The notes below the pieces were generated by a model. The model had not been told where the DNA came from. It ran no database searches and worked only from the letters and a program-made list of their open reading frames with translations. The position numbers were made by a program, and so were the translations under genes. This document shows positions 24,265 through 34,799 of a stretch of DNA of 64,000 nt, in pieces; the stretch's first letter is position 1, and each line of letters begins with the position of its first letter. The DNA lies in assembly GCA_030620095.1 (NCBI GenBank), contig JAUTXW010005208.1, positions 1 to 64,000 of the forward strand, read 5' to 3'. The stretch comes from Kuschelorhynchus macadamiae. Lineage: Eukaryota > Arthropoda > Insecta > Coleoptera > Curculionidae.

Positions 24265-24276
24265 GCCCGGGCGCCA
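24265..24276 (-). promoter_or_regulatory. Primer-binding site
   Basis: Minus-strand TGGCGCCCGGGC just inside the 5' LTR. TGGCGCC is the complement of a tRNA CCA end used by many retroelements (often tRNA-Lys). Confidence 0.8.
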
Positions 24277-24341
24277 ATTTATTAAATAAAAAAAAATGAT
24301 GGGATAAAAAGGTATTTTATATTAATTTATTATTGTTATTT

Positions 24342-24501
24342 AACATAGAACGGAAGCTTTCACGGCTTTGGTCAATTAAGAAATCATGGTTCTTGGGATT
24401 TGACCGTGTCAAATTGGAATTACTATCCGACGTTTCGCCTTCGATTGCACGAGGCATCTTCAGGGATCTTTACTCCACGAGATCTGAACACTGAATGTAA
24501 C
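24342..24501 (-). mobile_element. Solo Penelope-like terminal repeat, 160 bp, with 11-bp target duplication
   Basis: The insertion is flanked by a perfect direct repeat TATTGTTATTT (24,331-24,341 and 24,502-24,512), and the empty site is seen in the other LTR. It contains no open frame. Its sequence carries GATCTCGTGGAGTAAAG shared with the Penelope end at 14,352-14,372, and a hammerhead ribozyme. It is either a solo terminal repeat or a tiny retrozyme-like mobile unit. Confidence 0.8.
24419..24470 (-). ncRNA. Penelope-type minimal hammerhead ribozyme
   Basis: The minus strand reads AUCC-CUGAAGA-(stem II)-GAAAC-GUC-GGAU. The conserved core boxes CUGANGA and GAAA are both present. Stem I can pair AUCC with GGAU, and stem II GCCU with AGGC. 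Stem III is reduced to AC/GU, with predicted cleavage after GUC. Hammerheads of this kind with a minimal stem III are known from Penelope-like element terminal repeats and are thought to work as dimers. No base of the core is missing, so activity in tandem copies is plausible. Confidence 0.75.
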
Positions 24502-24886
24502 TATTGTTATTTATTTTGGTTGGATACCAGGTTTGAAACGAAAACGGAAGTGTATTTGATTTTTTTTTACCGACGATTTTGTGGTCGTAATTTATTTAAT
24601 AAAAATAGGTATATTAAATTTCCCTTTCACGCCACCTTACTACATATAGTGTTACAGTCAAATTAGAGAACTCCGGAAACGTTATCGATTTCTCAGCGAG
24701 GACTTTATAACTCGACCGTCAGATGGATTTGGTCATACTATTCGGATTTTACAAGGTCTATAGGGTTGAGCTGCCGTCGGCTAACTAGATGACTAGAGTG
24801 ATGATTCGGTAGAGTGGGTCGGGGTAAAAAGAAATAGAAAAATTATGCGCCACCTGTTTTTTTTTAGGAAAATAGAACCCGTTACA

Positions 24887-25670
24887 GTTTTAAAATGACA
24901 ACTGATCTAATAGAAGACTCCAGAAAAATAAGAACTGTTCAGATATAAGAGACCGTCCTTAATGAAATAGAAAAAAAACTCGGATACAAGTACCCCAAAA
25001 AATTGCATATCTACTAAATATTACACATGTACTGGTACGGAAAATTTTAAGAAAACAGCAACTTTATCGTTTTTACATACAACGTGTTCAAGTTCTTTTG
25101 CCTAGTAACTATGCTAAGCGAATTGTTTTCTGCATGTGTAGGATTTTTATCCCAGATGTTTCTCCCGTAATACAATCATGAACTTTCACAATAATTACCT
25201 ATGGGCCATGGGCTGAAGACAATTCTTACACAATAATTGAGAGTCACTTTCAAGAGTAATTTTCTGTAAACGCGTGAGCCTCATTTTCTTATAGACTGAA
25301 TGGCGCTCATAATCGATCATTCTTAAATACATTGTGCCTGAAGTTTTAAAAGATGTTCCATGTAAGATGGCGATATCATACTTTGGATTATTTGTGCGTG
25401 CGTATTTAAACCGAAGGTATGCAGATAGCTGGATTTGGCTCGATGGACTACAATCATGGACGCCTTGATCGCATGATAGACCAAAATCATGGACGTCTTG
25501 ATCGCATGATATGAATTATTTCGATTTCTTTGGTTGAGATCACCTTAAATCGTTAGTGTATAAAAGGCCAGTTCAAAGTGAGAAGGATTTAAGAAATAGA
25601 ATACAAGACTCCTGTGTTATCATAAGAATACCCCTGGTATTTCCAAGCGAGTCAATCAATCATGTTAATT
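24887..25670 (+). pseudogene. DUF4817-type transposase, catalytic part (3' of the LTR insertion)
   Basis: The frames give SRKIRTVQ and HTTCSSSF/YIQRVQVLLPS (linker and second helix-turn-helix), YGPWAEDNSYTIIESHFQ, VRAYLNRRYADSWIWLDG, DFFG and DHLKSLVY-RPVQSEKDLRN. These follow the block order of insect DUF4817/DDE transposases (ENPHxxxExxFQ…VRxYLNxxYxxxWIGRxGPxxWPxRSPDLNPLDFFLWGxLKxxVY). The MHDGAPxH block is deleted, and a 33-bp tandem duplication sits where WPPRSPD should be. Several stops are present. TATAAAAGG at 25,559 lies within this coding remnant and should not be read as a promoter. Confidence 0.75.
25452..25517. repeat. 33-bp tandem duplication inside the transposase remnant
   Basis: Two copies of AATCATGGACG(C/T)CTTGATCG followed by CATGATA. 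The length is a multiple of three, and the copies differ by a few bases. Confidence 0.85.
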
Positions 25671-25676
25671 TTATAT

Positions 25677-26640
25677 AAAAGAAAGAAAGAAAGAAATCCT
25701 TTTATTTCTACAGACATAACAAATACAAAGAGAGAAAAAAATACATCTAAGAAATACGTCATTAAAAATGGTAGTCTGTTTTATAAAATTGTCAAGCTAT
25801 GGTATCAACAAATATATAAACAAAGACATACATAAAAAAGAATACAGACAATATTTAGCTTAAGCAAAACATTAAAACACTTAATGAATATGAATATGCA
25901 GTTGCTACAATGAGATCAAGTCTACAATATAGTAACAACTCAACACACTAATTTCCAAAGTTCAACAACTCTGGGATAGAATAAGGTTCTACCAAACACA
26001 GATACTCTTTTAAGTTATAGAGAAATTTTCTTTTATCATCAACGATAGATTTAATGTTGCATGGTAGACTATTAAATAGTTTAATACTACTATACAATGT
26101 ACCCTTTTCATACAAAGTTGTTCGATGTTTAGGGTAGTTATAATTTAGAGATCTAGTGCTGTAGCTGTGGTTCTTAACCAGCTCATTGAAAGTACCAGGA
26201 TTGCTAGAGAGAAATTTCATACACTCATATATATATACACCACATATAGTCAAAATTTTGTTTTCTCGGAATACACCACGGCATGAGTCCTTAAAGCCCA
26301 TCTTAAACCAAATTCTCATTATTCTCTTTTGACATCTAAATATTATATCCATATCTGACGTTCCTCCCCATATCACAATGCCAAACTTAGCCAAAGAGTG
26401 GAAATTAGCAAAGTAAACCGTCCTAAGGACATCTGAGTTAACACTTTTTGATAGAATTCTAAAAGCATATGTAACAGAAGAAAGTCTCCCTGAAAGGTAT
26501 ACGACATGGTGACTCCAGCTCAGTTTATGATTTATGACAACTCCCAGAAATTTAGTAGAGAATCCCAATTGAACTATCTCATTCTCCAGCATCAGAATAA
26601 CCTTTATACTATTTTTATTAAATGAAGTTTAATTTTTTCT
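25677..26640 (-). mobile_element. 5'-truncated non-LTR retrotransposon (Jockey/CR1-like)
   Basis: Minus-strand 3' end of a non-LTR element: ORF2 C-terminus (25,948-26,592), a ~250-bp 3' UTR with AAATAAAAGG, and a (TTTC)n tail at 25,677-25,698. The 5' edge lies just after the ORF start near 26,630. The long uninterrupted frame suggests a fairly recent insertion. Confidence 0.8.
25948..26592 (-). pseudogene. Non-LTR reverse transcriptase, C-terminal 214 residues
   Basis: An open 214-codon frame without the catalytic RT core. It contains STKFLGVVINHKLSWSHHV (the FLG block after YADD), SLAKFGIVIWGG, FRCQKRIMRI and KILTICGVYIYECMKFL, and ends with a SIKLFNSLPCNIKSI block before the stop. These are the post-catalytic thumb and tail blocks of Jockey/CR1-type ORF2. 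The Met at the start is internal to the original protein, because the element is 5'-truncated. Confidence 0.8.
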
Positions 26641-26879
26641 TTCTTATTTTACGCTGTAACAACATTAAATATTATCTTGTGAGCTACTATTCTTTAAATG
26701 GAACCTTTCATAAACAATATTTTCTCTGGTTTTATGGAAACATATGTACGAGTATATTATATACCTCTTTAAGTTTTTTTCCACAGCCATAACATGTTTG
26801 ACTTTTTCCAATCAGGATAATTGCCTAAGACTCTTTAATTTTTTTTCGAGAGCATTTCATTTTACCAAAAAACACAAAA

Positions 26880-27350
26880 GAGAAACTTGTGTTTTTTTAG
26901 AATATGTCTAAAAATCGATCAAATTTTTAAAATAAACAGTGGGGTACCACAAATTTACTAAAACATAAATCGAAATGGTCGACCATCCGCACAGGCAGGT
27001 GACTCACTCGGTTTTCTTCTGGACGGAAAAACTAGTGCTTTAAACACCTATTTTACATACCAAATTTCAATAAAATACCTTAAGGAGTGTTGCAAGTAAA
27101 TATTAACAGAAATCATTATTTTTTGAAAAAGTTTAATAGGATAAAGTGCTTTTCTCGAAAATGGTCCATTATATCAAAAAAACACACAAAACAACGTTTA
27201 AGTATTTTGAGTTGTTAATTGCGAAAACGCAATCAGTTTTCAAAATAGACAGTGGCATACCATACATTTATTGAAATAAAAATTGGAAAGGCTGCGTATG
27301 GCTCAATCGCATTTCTTAGTAGCATTTTAAATACTTATTTTACATACAAG
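26880..27350. repeat. Old tandem duplication, ~312-bp unit
   Basis: Sequence around CAGTGGGGTACCACAAATTT (26,938) recurs as CAGTGGCATACCATACATTT (27,250), with flanking similarity (AACACACAAAA…, TATTTTACATAC). It is intronic or intergenic to the host gene. No coding feature seen in 26,641-27,414. Confidence 0.5.
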
Positions 27351-27414
27351 TAAAATTTGTTTATATGAACATTTTTATATATTTCATTTTATATATAGTG
27401 TTTTATTTACTTAC

Positions 27415-27637
27415 CTAAAAAATCTTCAAGTAAATCATCAAACATAGGATCAGCCTCAATTCTAGTAAGAGCATTTTTTATTGTGTCTTTTAATTCAGCC
27501 TCACCCTGTTTCTTATCTACATCATGATCAAGTTTTTGAGTTGAAGTTGATAATTCTGGAGTATTTAGAGCAGTGTTTATGTTTTTTGCTAGTGTTTCAT
27601 GAAATGTCTTTTTCTCCAAGAGTTTCATTGACATAAC
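27415..27637 (-). CDS. Host gene internal exon B (NPAT/mxc-like, tentative)
   Basis: A 223-bp minus-strand exon. It is preceded by a pyrimidine-rich acceptor (TTTTTTTATTTCAG) and ends at a consensus donor (TTAG|GTAAGT at 27,414-27,409). It is open in phase 0 for 74 codons plus one base. The peptide is acidic and helical: MKLLEKKTFHETLAKNINTA, then a Ser/Thr-rich linker, then KNALTRIEADPMFDDLLEDF. The LAKNIN and EADPxFxxLL words remind me of NPAT, the cyclin E/CDK2-dependent activator of histone gene transcription at the histone locus body. That is from memory only; host-gene status is firmer than the name. It joins in frame to exon A (34,316-34,544). Confidence 0.7.
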
Positions 27638-28555
27638 CTGAAATAAAAAAATATACATATTTATATGATTCCTATTTAATTAAATAAAAAAGATTCGTGA
27701 AATAATCTCTATTCTATGGATAACTAACAATATTAGGTCGTTAATTAAATTAAAGGAGAACATCCATCGTAGATACTTAAAAATTAAAAAAAGAAACCCA
27801 CAATATGAAGCTACCCCAATATTATAGACAATGATGAAGCTACACAAAATTATTAGAGAAGAAATAAAATACTTTATATATTATCAATTATCATTAGAAA
27901 GGAGTACCAAAGAGTTTTGTCAACAGTAGGTAAATTAAACCTTACTAGAAATAAAAACATTATTGAACTACCAGAACACTTACTCTATATTTCAAAATAA
28001 GGAAAAAGTTATATAGACAGGGGTGCATAAAATCTGTGTTTACAGACAAGATGTTAAAATGTTACAAACAAACAAAACTATGCTTTATTGTTGCAGAAAA
28101 ATTGTTACAATTTTATGGACAAAGCGAAATTTACCTTAAAACAAAAAAAAACCAAAAGAATGAAAAACGAAATATTGATCGAAAAACAATCATTTTTCGA
28201 TACGTCAATGCAAATACATAAATTTTAAATATAACATTCGTTATATTCGTAACATTGCCATAAAGCTATTAATAAATCCAGGTGACCTAGCAAAAGGAAA
28301 TAAAAAATACATATGCGAGGTGAATAATTTCGATAACACTGAAATTAAAATTACGCGACCTTAAACTCTATTTTATTATCGTTATACAAGCAAAATATGT
28401 GAAGTTAAACAAAAAGTGTACTGAACTAATATAGTAATTAAAAGTGTATTAGAAAAAAAAGAAAATGTATAACTTTAATCCAATATGTAACAAAAATAAT
28501 TAATGTTAACGGACTACCCGACAGTTCATTACTTATAAAATATTTTCAAATGCCT
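27638..28555. other. Intron of the host gene, AT-rich part
   Basis: No exon, RNA or TE coding sequence recognised. The 61-codon frame at 28,036-28,221 is Lys/Asn-rich low complexity and not supported. Confidence 0.45.
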
Positions 28556-28569
28556 TGCAGCAACATGAT

Positions 28570-30410
28570 TTAAGTAAACAAGAAAATAAAAAACATTTTA
28601 ATGACATCATTCATTACAAAAATCAATAACGCAGTAAAAAGGTCTTTCAATGAGGTATGCTTTGGTTTTTTTTCGGAAAAGTGCAACATAGGGATTGTTT
28701 TTAAATGTTCTGGAACATGATTGTAAAGTTTTATGGCGTTGTAAATAATTGATTTTTTTATTAATTCTGTGGAAGGAATGGGAAGGTGTATGTCATGCCT
28801 AGAGTTTCTGGTAGGATATACGTGTTGTGGCCTGTCCGGGAATGTGCTTATATAGGAACTGTTAATATTTCATGTTTTTTGAAATGGTATTGGCAGTGCG
28901 CTCTATTATTTAGACCAAACAAATAGCGGATTGCTCTCTTTTGTAGCCTAATAATACTAAGAAATTGCTCGGTGGTACAGCAACCCCAAAAGGGAAGGCC
29001 ATAGCGGAATTGGGATTCGAATAGAGAGAAATAAGTAAGTCTGGCAAAAGACACATCTAGTTCTTTTGAAACTGATTTGCAAAGCAGGTGGTAGAAAGTT
29101 TTTGAGTTAAGGTGTCAATATGCTTAGACCATTTTAGGTTGTTATTGATATTCAAACCCAGGAATTTAACCGACTTAACGTATTTAATATTGCTGTTAAG
29201 TAGTAGAAGTGGTTGTAAAGTCCCCTTATAAGATAAGGCCACCGTTTTATCCACATTGAAGCACAGCAGATTGGAATCCGACCAAGCCTTAATCATAAGA
29301 TCGTTGGAAATATTAGAATATAAAGACGTATCAAAATCACTCCATGTTATGCTTGTGTCGTCAGCAAAGAGAGAGATTTTTTCATTAATTTTTAGATTAG
29401 TGATATCATGTGTTGTCAGCAAAGAGAGAAATTTTTCCATTAATTTTTAGGTTGGTGATATGATTGTATTCAATTTACAACCAGAATCCGAACCATTTGC
29501 CCTTACAAAATGTTGCCTATTCCGAGATAAGATTTAAACCAATTAAAAGAAATACTCCGGATTCCATAAAAATTCAACTTGCTTATCAAAATTTCATGAC
29601 TAACATAGTCAAAGGCTTTTGCATAGTCACAAAAACTGAGGCGGCGGGGTGGTTGTTATTGAGGGATAAGTAGACGTCGCTAAGCAACGAAAACATGGCG
29701 TCATTGGTGCACTTGTTGGGTAAAAATCCAAATTGATTGATTGATTAAACTGATGTTTAAGGAGAAATGGCATAAGAGGATTCTTTAGTAACCTTTCAAT
29801 GATTTTTGATAGCACTCGTAGTAGAGCAATTGGGCGATAATTGCAAGAGTTAGTTTCTTCGCCCCCCTTTGTAAAGAGGAATAATTATAGCTGTTTTAAG
29901 GCATTCAGGGAATATACCTTGTATAAGAGATTCATTTATTAGTGTTGTAAGGGCCTCTATGACTGGGAGCGACAGGTTCAGGAATATTTTAATTAATAGG
30001 CCATCAGTGCTACATGTAGATTTGCTTGTGATGTTATTCATTTCTTTCAATAGTTCCATGCTGCTAACAGGGCTTAAGAAAAGGCTATCAGCGACATTTT
30101 TCAATGGAGGAAGAAACGAAAGAGGGTCCAAACTTAGCGAGATACTAGAGGTAACATTTTTGCTTACATTAACAAAATAATCATTTAGGTCATTTGGCCT
30201 TGGCAAGATCTGAGTCACAGGGTTTGATTTGTTTCTGAGGTCATTGATAATGGACCAGGTTTCCTTTGGAATGTTTTTAGACTTTTTGTTAGTATATTTT
30301 TTTGCTGACTTGATTAGTTTAATATAGATCCTCCTATAATTAGAGATATAGTCGAGAATAAGAATGGAGTTGGTGTTTTTTTTTATATATAAGAGGGAAC
30401 GCATATTTAT
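28570..30410 (-). pseudogene. Non-LTR retrotransposon ORF2 (CR1/Jockey-like), broken
   Basis: Minus-strand order: a linker with NIPKETWSIINDLRNKSNPV (about 30,250); a pre-RT segment with STCSTDGLLIKIF and FPECLKTAIIIPLYKGG (RT blocks 0-2, 29,850-30,404); a broken middle with FGFLPNKCTNDAMF (about 29,700); the catalytic KISLFADDTSI (29,360); NVDKTVALSYKG and VKFLGLNINNNLKWSKHI; and a C-terminal LFESQFRYGLPFWGC and RLQKRAIRYLFGL (28,848-29,054). Stops and frameshifts separate the parts, and a 55-bp tandem duplication lies at the catalytic site. No endonuclease precedes it. It sits in the host-gene intron in sense orientation. Confidence 0.8.
29359..29468. repeat. 55-bp tandem duplication at the RT catalytic motif
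   Basis: GTCAGCAAAGAGAGA(G/A)AT with the following ATTAATTTTTAG(A/G)TT(A/G)GTGATAT is repeated with a 55-bp offset (29,361 and 29,416). 55 is not a multiple of three, so the duplication frameshifts ORF2. Only the first copy is followed by the codons for the two catalytic aspartates. Confidence 0.85.
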
Positions 30411-30689
30411 AAGTTATCCGCTAACAAATGGACTTATTTAGTTACCGAGACGAAATCCCCATTTAGTGAAAGAATCAGTGTTCCTCCATGAGCTGAGTTA
30501 ATTCTACCTATTGTGGAATATCATACTTTTTAGTTATTTACAACAAAATCGAATTCCTTCCTTATTCTCTTCTGTAACTTTTTCTAAACTTTCCTAAAAC
30601 ATAGAATATCTTGTAAAAAAATTATAATCTAAAATGTAACGCTTCAATATTACAAATAGTGGTCATCCTAGCGAGCAGGAGTAACATTC

Positions 30690-31010
30690 TGGATTTGTAG
30701 AAGCAATATTTGGCAGATTCTGAAATATTTTTACAGATGTTTTATCCCATCCAGTACCATTCTTGTTCTGTACCCTCACCTCTTTAACTCCTCAGTGTCC
30801 ACAGGTTCAAATAGAAGGTATCTGGAACCTTGATATGATTAAGGAAAGATAAAGGATTGATTGTAGGAAGAACAATATTATTAGAAAGACTTTGAGTGTT
30901 AGAACAATAGTAGATATTATAATCATCAGCATTTAAGTTTGGCTTGTGAGGTGTTTTAGAATTTTTTATTGACTATATTCCAAATTTCCTTTTTTTTAAT
31001 TTAGGCCAGG
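30690..31010 (-). pseudogene. Non-LTR ORF2 linker fragment
   Basis: The minus strand gives KPNLNADDYNIYYCSNTQSL and then GWDKTSVKIFQNL, which resembles the linker between endonuclease and RT in non-LTR elements (the AGxDxxxxKxxK block of RT domain 0). It may belong to a separate element from the one at 28,570-30,410, because the parts do not join smoothly. Confidence 0.45.
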
Positions 31011-32485
31011 TCTAACTTGACAGTTGTAGGTTTAAGATGATATTTTTAACAATTGAACAAATAATTTTTCTAAATGTGATAATTACAAAATGACAATAAC
31101 ATAAGCGAAACATAACTGACGAACTAAGAGTTTTAAGTACCATGGCAACCAGACCTGGTCTATCTCTTAAACCTTTTTGGTGAATATGAGGGCTAATGTC
31201 CCACCGCGTCCTCTAACAGAGATATTTTATACATTCCTTACAGAAATACAAATAATTCCCAAAATTCTCCAATAATTCGAATTTTTCAAATTTAAATTTG
31301 AACTTTTTTTCACCGAAATAGACTGAAATTTGATTTAAAAAAGGTTTCTGAAGAACTAAAAGACTAATAAATAAATGAAAATAAATAGGGAATACCGTTG
31401 CCATAATATCCTTATTGTAAGCCAATCTGGGTATAAATTTCGATAAATCTATAACATTCGAGTGTCACGTAAAAAATATAGCACTCTAAAAAAATATATA
31501 AAATAAAACAGTTTTTAACATCAAACTAAAAATATATTTTGTGTGAGAGCTTGATTATTTCATACATACAAAAGTCTTGAGTGTGATGATGCTGGGAATT
31601 ATACTTAACATGGAAAATTGCAAAAAAAACATTAATGATTGATTTTATAAACAATAAACAGAGTAATAAAAAGTCAACGAGAATATTTAAGCAGCAATTA
31701 GTCTAAATTTCTATCTAATTTTACAGTCATATTTACATACTAGGATACAAAATTTTCCTCCTGAAACATACAAGATATAAATTTTTTTATAGCAAAATTT
31801 TTTTATATTAAATTTGCACCTCTTCTAATTTGTTAGATTTTTATTATAAAAATAAACTAATTATTACTCTAGTAACATGATAGATTATCTAGACGTTAAC
31901 TAAGTGTTCCATTGTGCAGATTCCTAGCATAAGTCCCTCTTGAATCTTCTTGGAATCAATAAAAACCCTTCAAATAGAAAAAAACAAAGAACATTAACTC
32001 CCTAGTTCCAAATCATTAGGTTCATAAATTGGTTAGTCAAAAACACTTAAAACTTGAAAAATAAAACCACCATTGAGTTGTCCGTCTGAACGCTTTCGAG
32101 TGTATCCACCCTGCCTGCTGCCCCTACTGTTTTTTTTTTGTCTCTCCGGTACCTCTTCTACTCTACCTAATTACAACGTAAATTGTGTAAAAATAGATGA
32201 TAGGCTTTACTTACGCCCGGTTTCTCAACATTAAGCGCTATTGCATCGACAACTATCAGACTGATGAATATATACAACCAGTAACTTTTTATGAGTTTCT
32301 GAACGTCATCCTCTCAAACAAATTGTAGAAATAACAATGGAATAGATAGCTTAGTTAAAACAATAATCATAGATGGCACTACAACATTTTACAGATTTCG
32401 TGCTTACCACGTTTGCGATTTTAGCGAGTATATATATTTCTTTTAATATATATTTTTTTGTTTTGTGTGAATAAATTTAAACTGT
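31010..32485. other. Intronic AT-rich DNA
   Basis: No feature supported. The 70-codon minus frame at 31,213-31,425 is Phe/Lys-rich and looks incidental. Confidence 0.4.
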
Positions 32486-32489
32486 AGCT

Positions 32490-32700
32490 ATGGAGAGTAC
32501 AAAAGTTAAACGTTCAAGAAACGTTAGTGATTTTGGAAAAGGATCTGTTCTTCGAAATCGTGCAAAGGTATTTACACATAATTGAGAACAAGAAAACAGA
32601 TTCTGCGAATGTTAAAATTAAAAATGAAGCTTCAGTTACCAGTGAATTCGGCGCCAAAGCAGATCACTGACTGCAAAGCAACTGTATGCTTTATATGATG
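32490..32700 (+). pseudogene. Unrecognised ORF remnant, possibly a transposase N-terminus
   Basis: A plus-strand start, MESTKVKRSRNVSDFGKGSV, continues about 27 codons. After a one-base shift it reads KKTDSANVKIKNEASV and a short GAK segment. The basic start followed by a helix-like region resembles N-termini of DDE transposases, but I cannot name the family. No catalytic part follows. Confidence 0.3.
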
Positions 32701-32739
32701 GCATGAAAAAAAGCAAGAAAGAATATAAATGATGATAAG

Positions 32740-34200
<1,461 letters not shown>

Positions 34201-34315
34201 ATTGTTATTTTACATTTTAGTGCTCTTATATAATGAACTGTAAACTATCAAACATTATCAAAAACAAAAAAAAATGATAAACCATTACTTATAATAGGTA
34301 TTGTATTAAACTTAC

Positions 34316-34544
34316 TGAAGATATGTTTTCACGCTCTGAGGCTGGAAGCTTTTCAAGAAATGGAGTTGTAAAAACTGGGCTTCCACATTTTCTTCGGAAA
34401 GGCGTTTTTGGACAACAGTGTTCATCCCCACTACGTATATTTCCTGGTAAAGTGTGCTCAGGAGTCGTTTCAATATCACTAGTATGACCATCAATGTCTT
34501 CGTTTTCATGCTGTGTTTCTGCGATAGAGGAAGCATAAGGAGAC
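34316..34544 (-). CDS. Host gene internal exon A (same gene as exon B)
   Basis: A 229-bp minus-strand exon. The acceptor is TTACTTGTAG|G (34,545-34,547) and the donor TCTTCA|GTAAGT (34,315-34,310). It opens in phase 2 and encodes 76 codons without a stop, ending exactly on a codon boundary. That matches the phase-0 start of exon B, so the two splice in frame across a 6,678-bp intron. The peptide starts SPYASSIAETQ, is acidic and rich in Ser/Thr-Pro, and contains KTPFRRK and SPVFTTPFLEKLP, which look like proline-directed (CDK-type) phosphorylation sites. That agrees with, but does not prove, an NPAT-like nuclear regulator. The longer frame in another phase is a shadow. Confidence 0.75.
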
Positions 34545-34799
34545 CTACAAGTAATAAATACTAATCAAATTGGGTGGCTCTGCTCCAGGTAACTGAAATA
34601 AATTTAAATAAAGAAACTGCCATTATATCAATTAGTCCCTTAATATAAAGTAAAAATTTATTTATTTACGCAGTGGTGTTTCACCACAGAAACTAGAAAT
34701 GCACATATTATTATAGAAAACTAATTATTACAGAACGGAACTGAAACAGAGCTTTCAGATTATATCTGGGTGAACATACTATATTCACATCAAAAGTGT

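Larger units (their letters stand above)
21625..24886 (-). mobile_element. Ty3/Gypsy LTR retrotransposon, internally deleted
   Basis: This is a complete structural frame on the minus strand: 5' LTR (24,282-24,886), primer-binding site (24,265-24,276), a shortened pol region, polypurine tract (22,078-22,092) and 3' LTR (21,625-22,077). The internal region is only about 2.2 kb; gag, protease and most of RNase H are gone. The LTRs differ by several percent, so the insertion is not young. It sits inside the DUF4817-type transposase ORF. The termini read TGTAA…(A/T)A rather than a perfect TG…CA on the 5' LTR. Confidence 0.85.
24282..24886 (-). repeat. 5' LTR of the Ty3/Gypsy element, with 160-bp insertion
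   Basis: It matches the 3' LTR from GATGGGATAAAAAGG through GCGCCACCTG but is interrupted by a Penelope-like terminal repeat (24,342-24,501). Substitutions such as GTTACAGTCAAATT versus GTTACGGCCGAATT indicate several percent divergence between the LTRs. Confidence 0.85.

Noticed and set aside
25555..25580. TATAAAAGGCC as an LTR or gene promoter
   Set aside because: The surrounding sequence translates in order as the end of a DUF4817-type transposase (LKSLVY…RPVQSEKDLRN), so the TATA word is coding remnant.
28036..28221. 61-codon plus frame
   Set aside because: Lys/Asn-rich and in the host-gene intron; no splice signals or recognisable motif.
34312..34536. 74-codon minus frame starting MLPLSQKHSMKTK
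   Set aside because: It is in a different phase from the splice-site-bounded exon A at the same place. The exon-A phase is open across the whole exon and joins exon B in frame, so this is a shadow.
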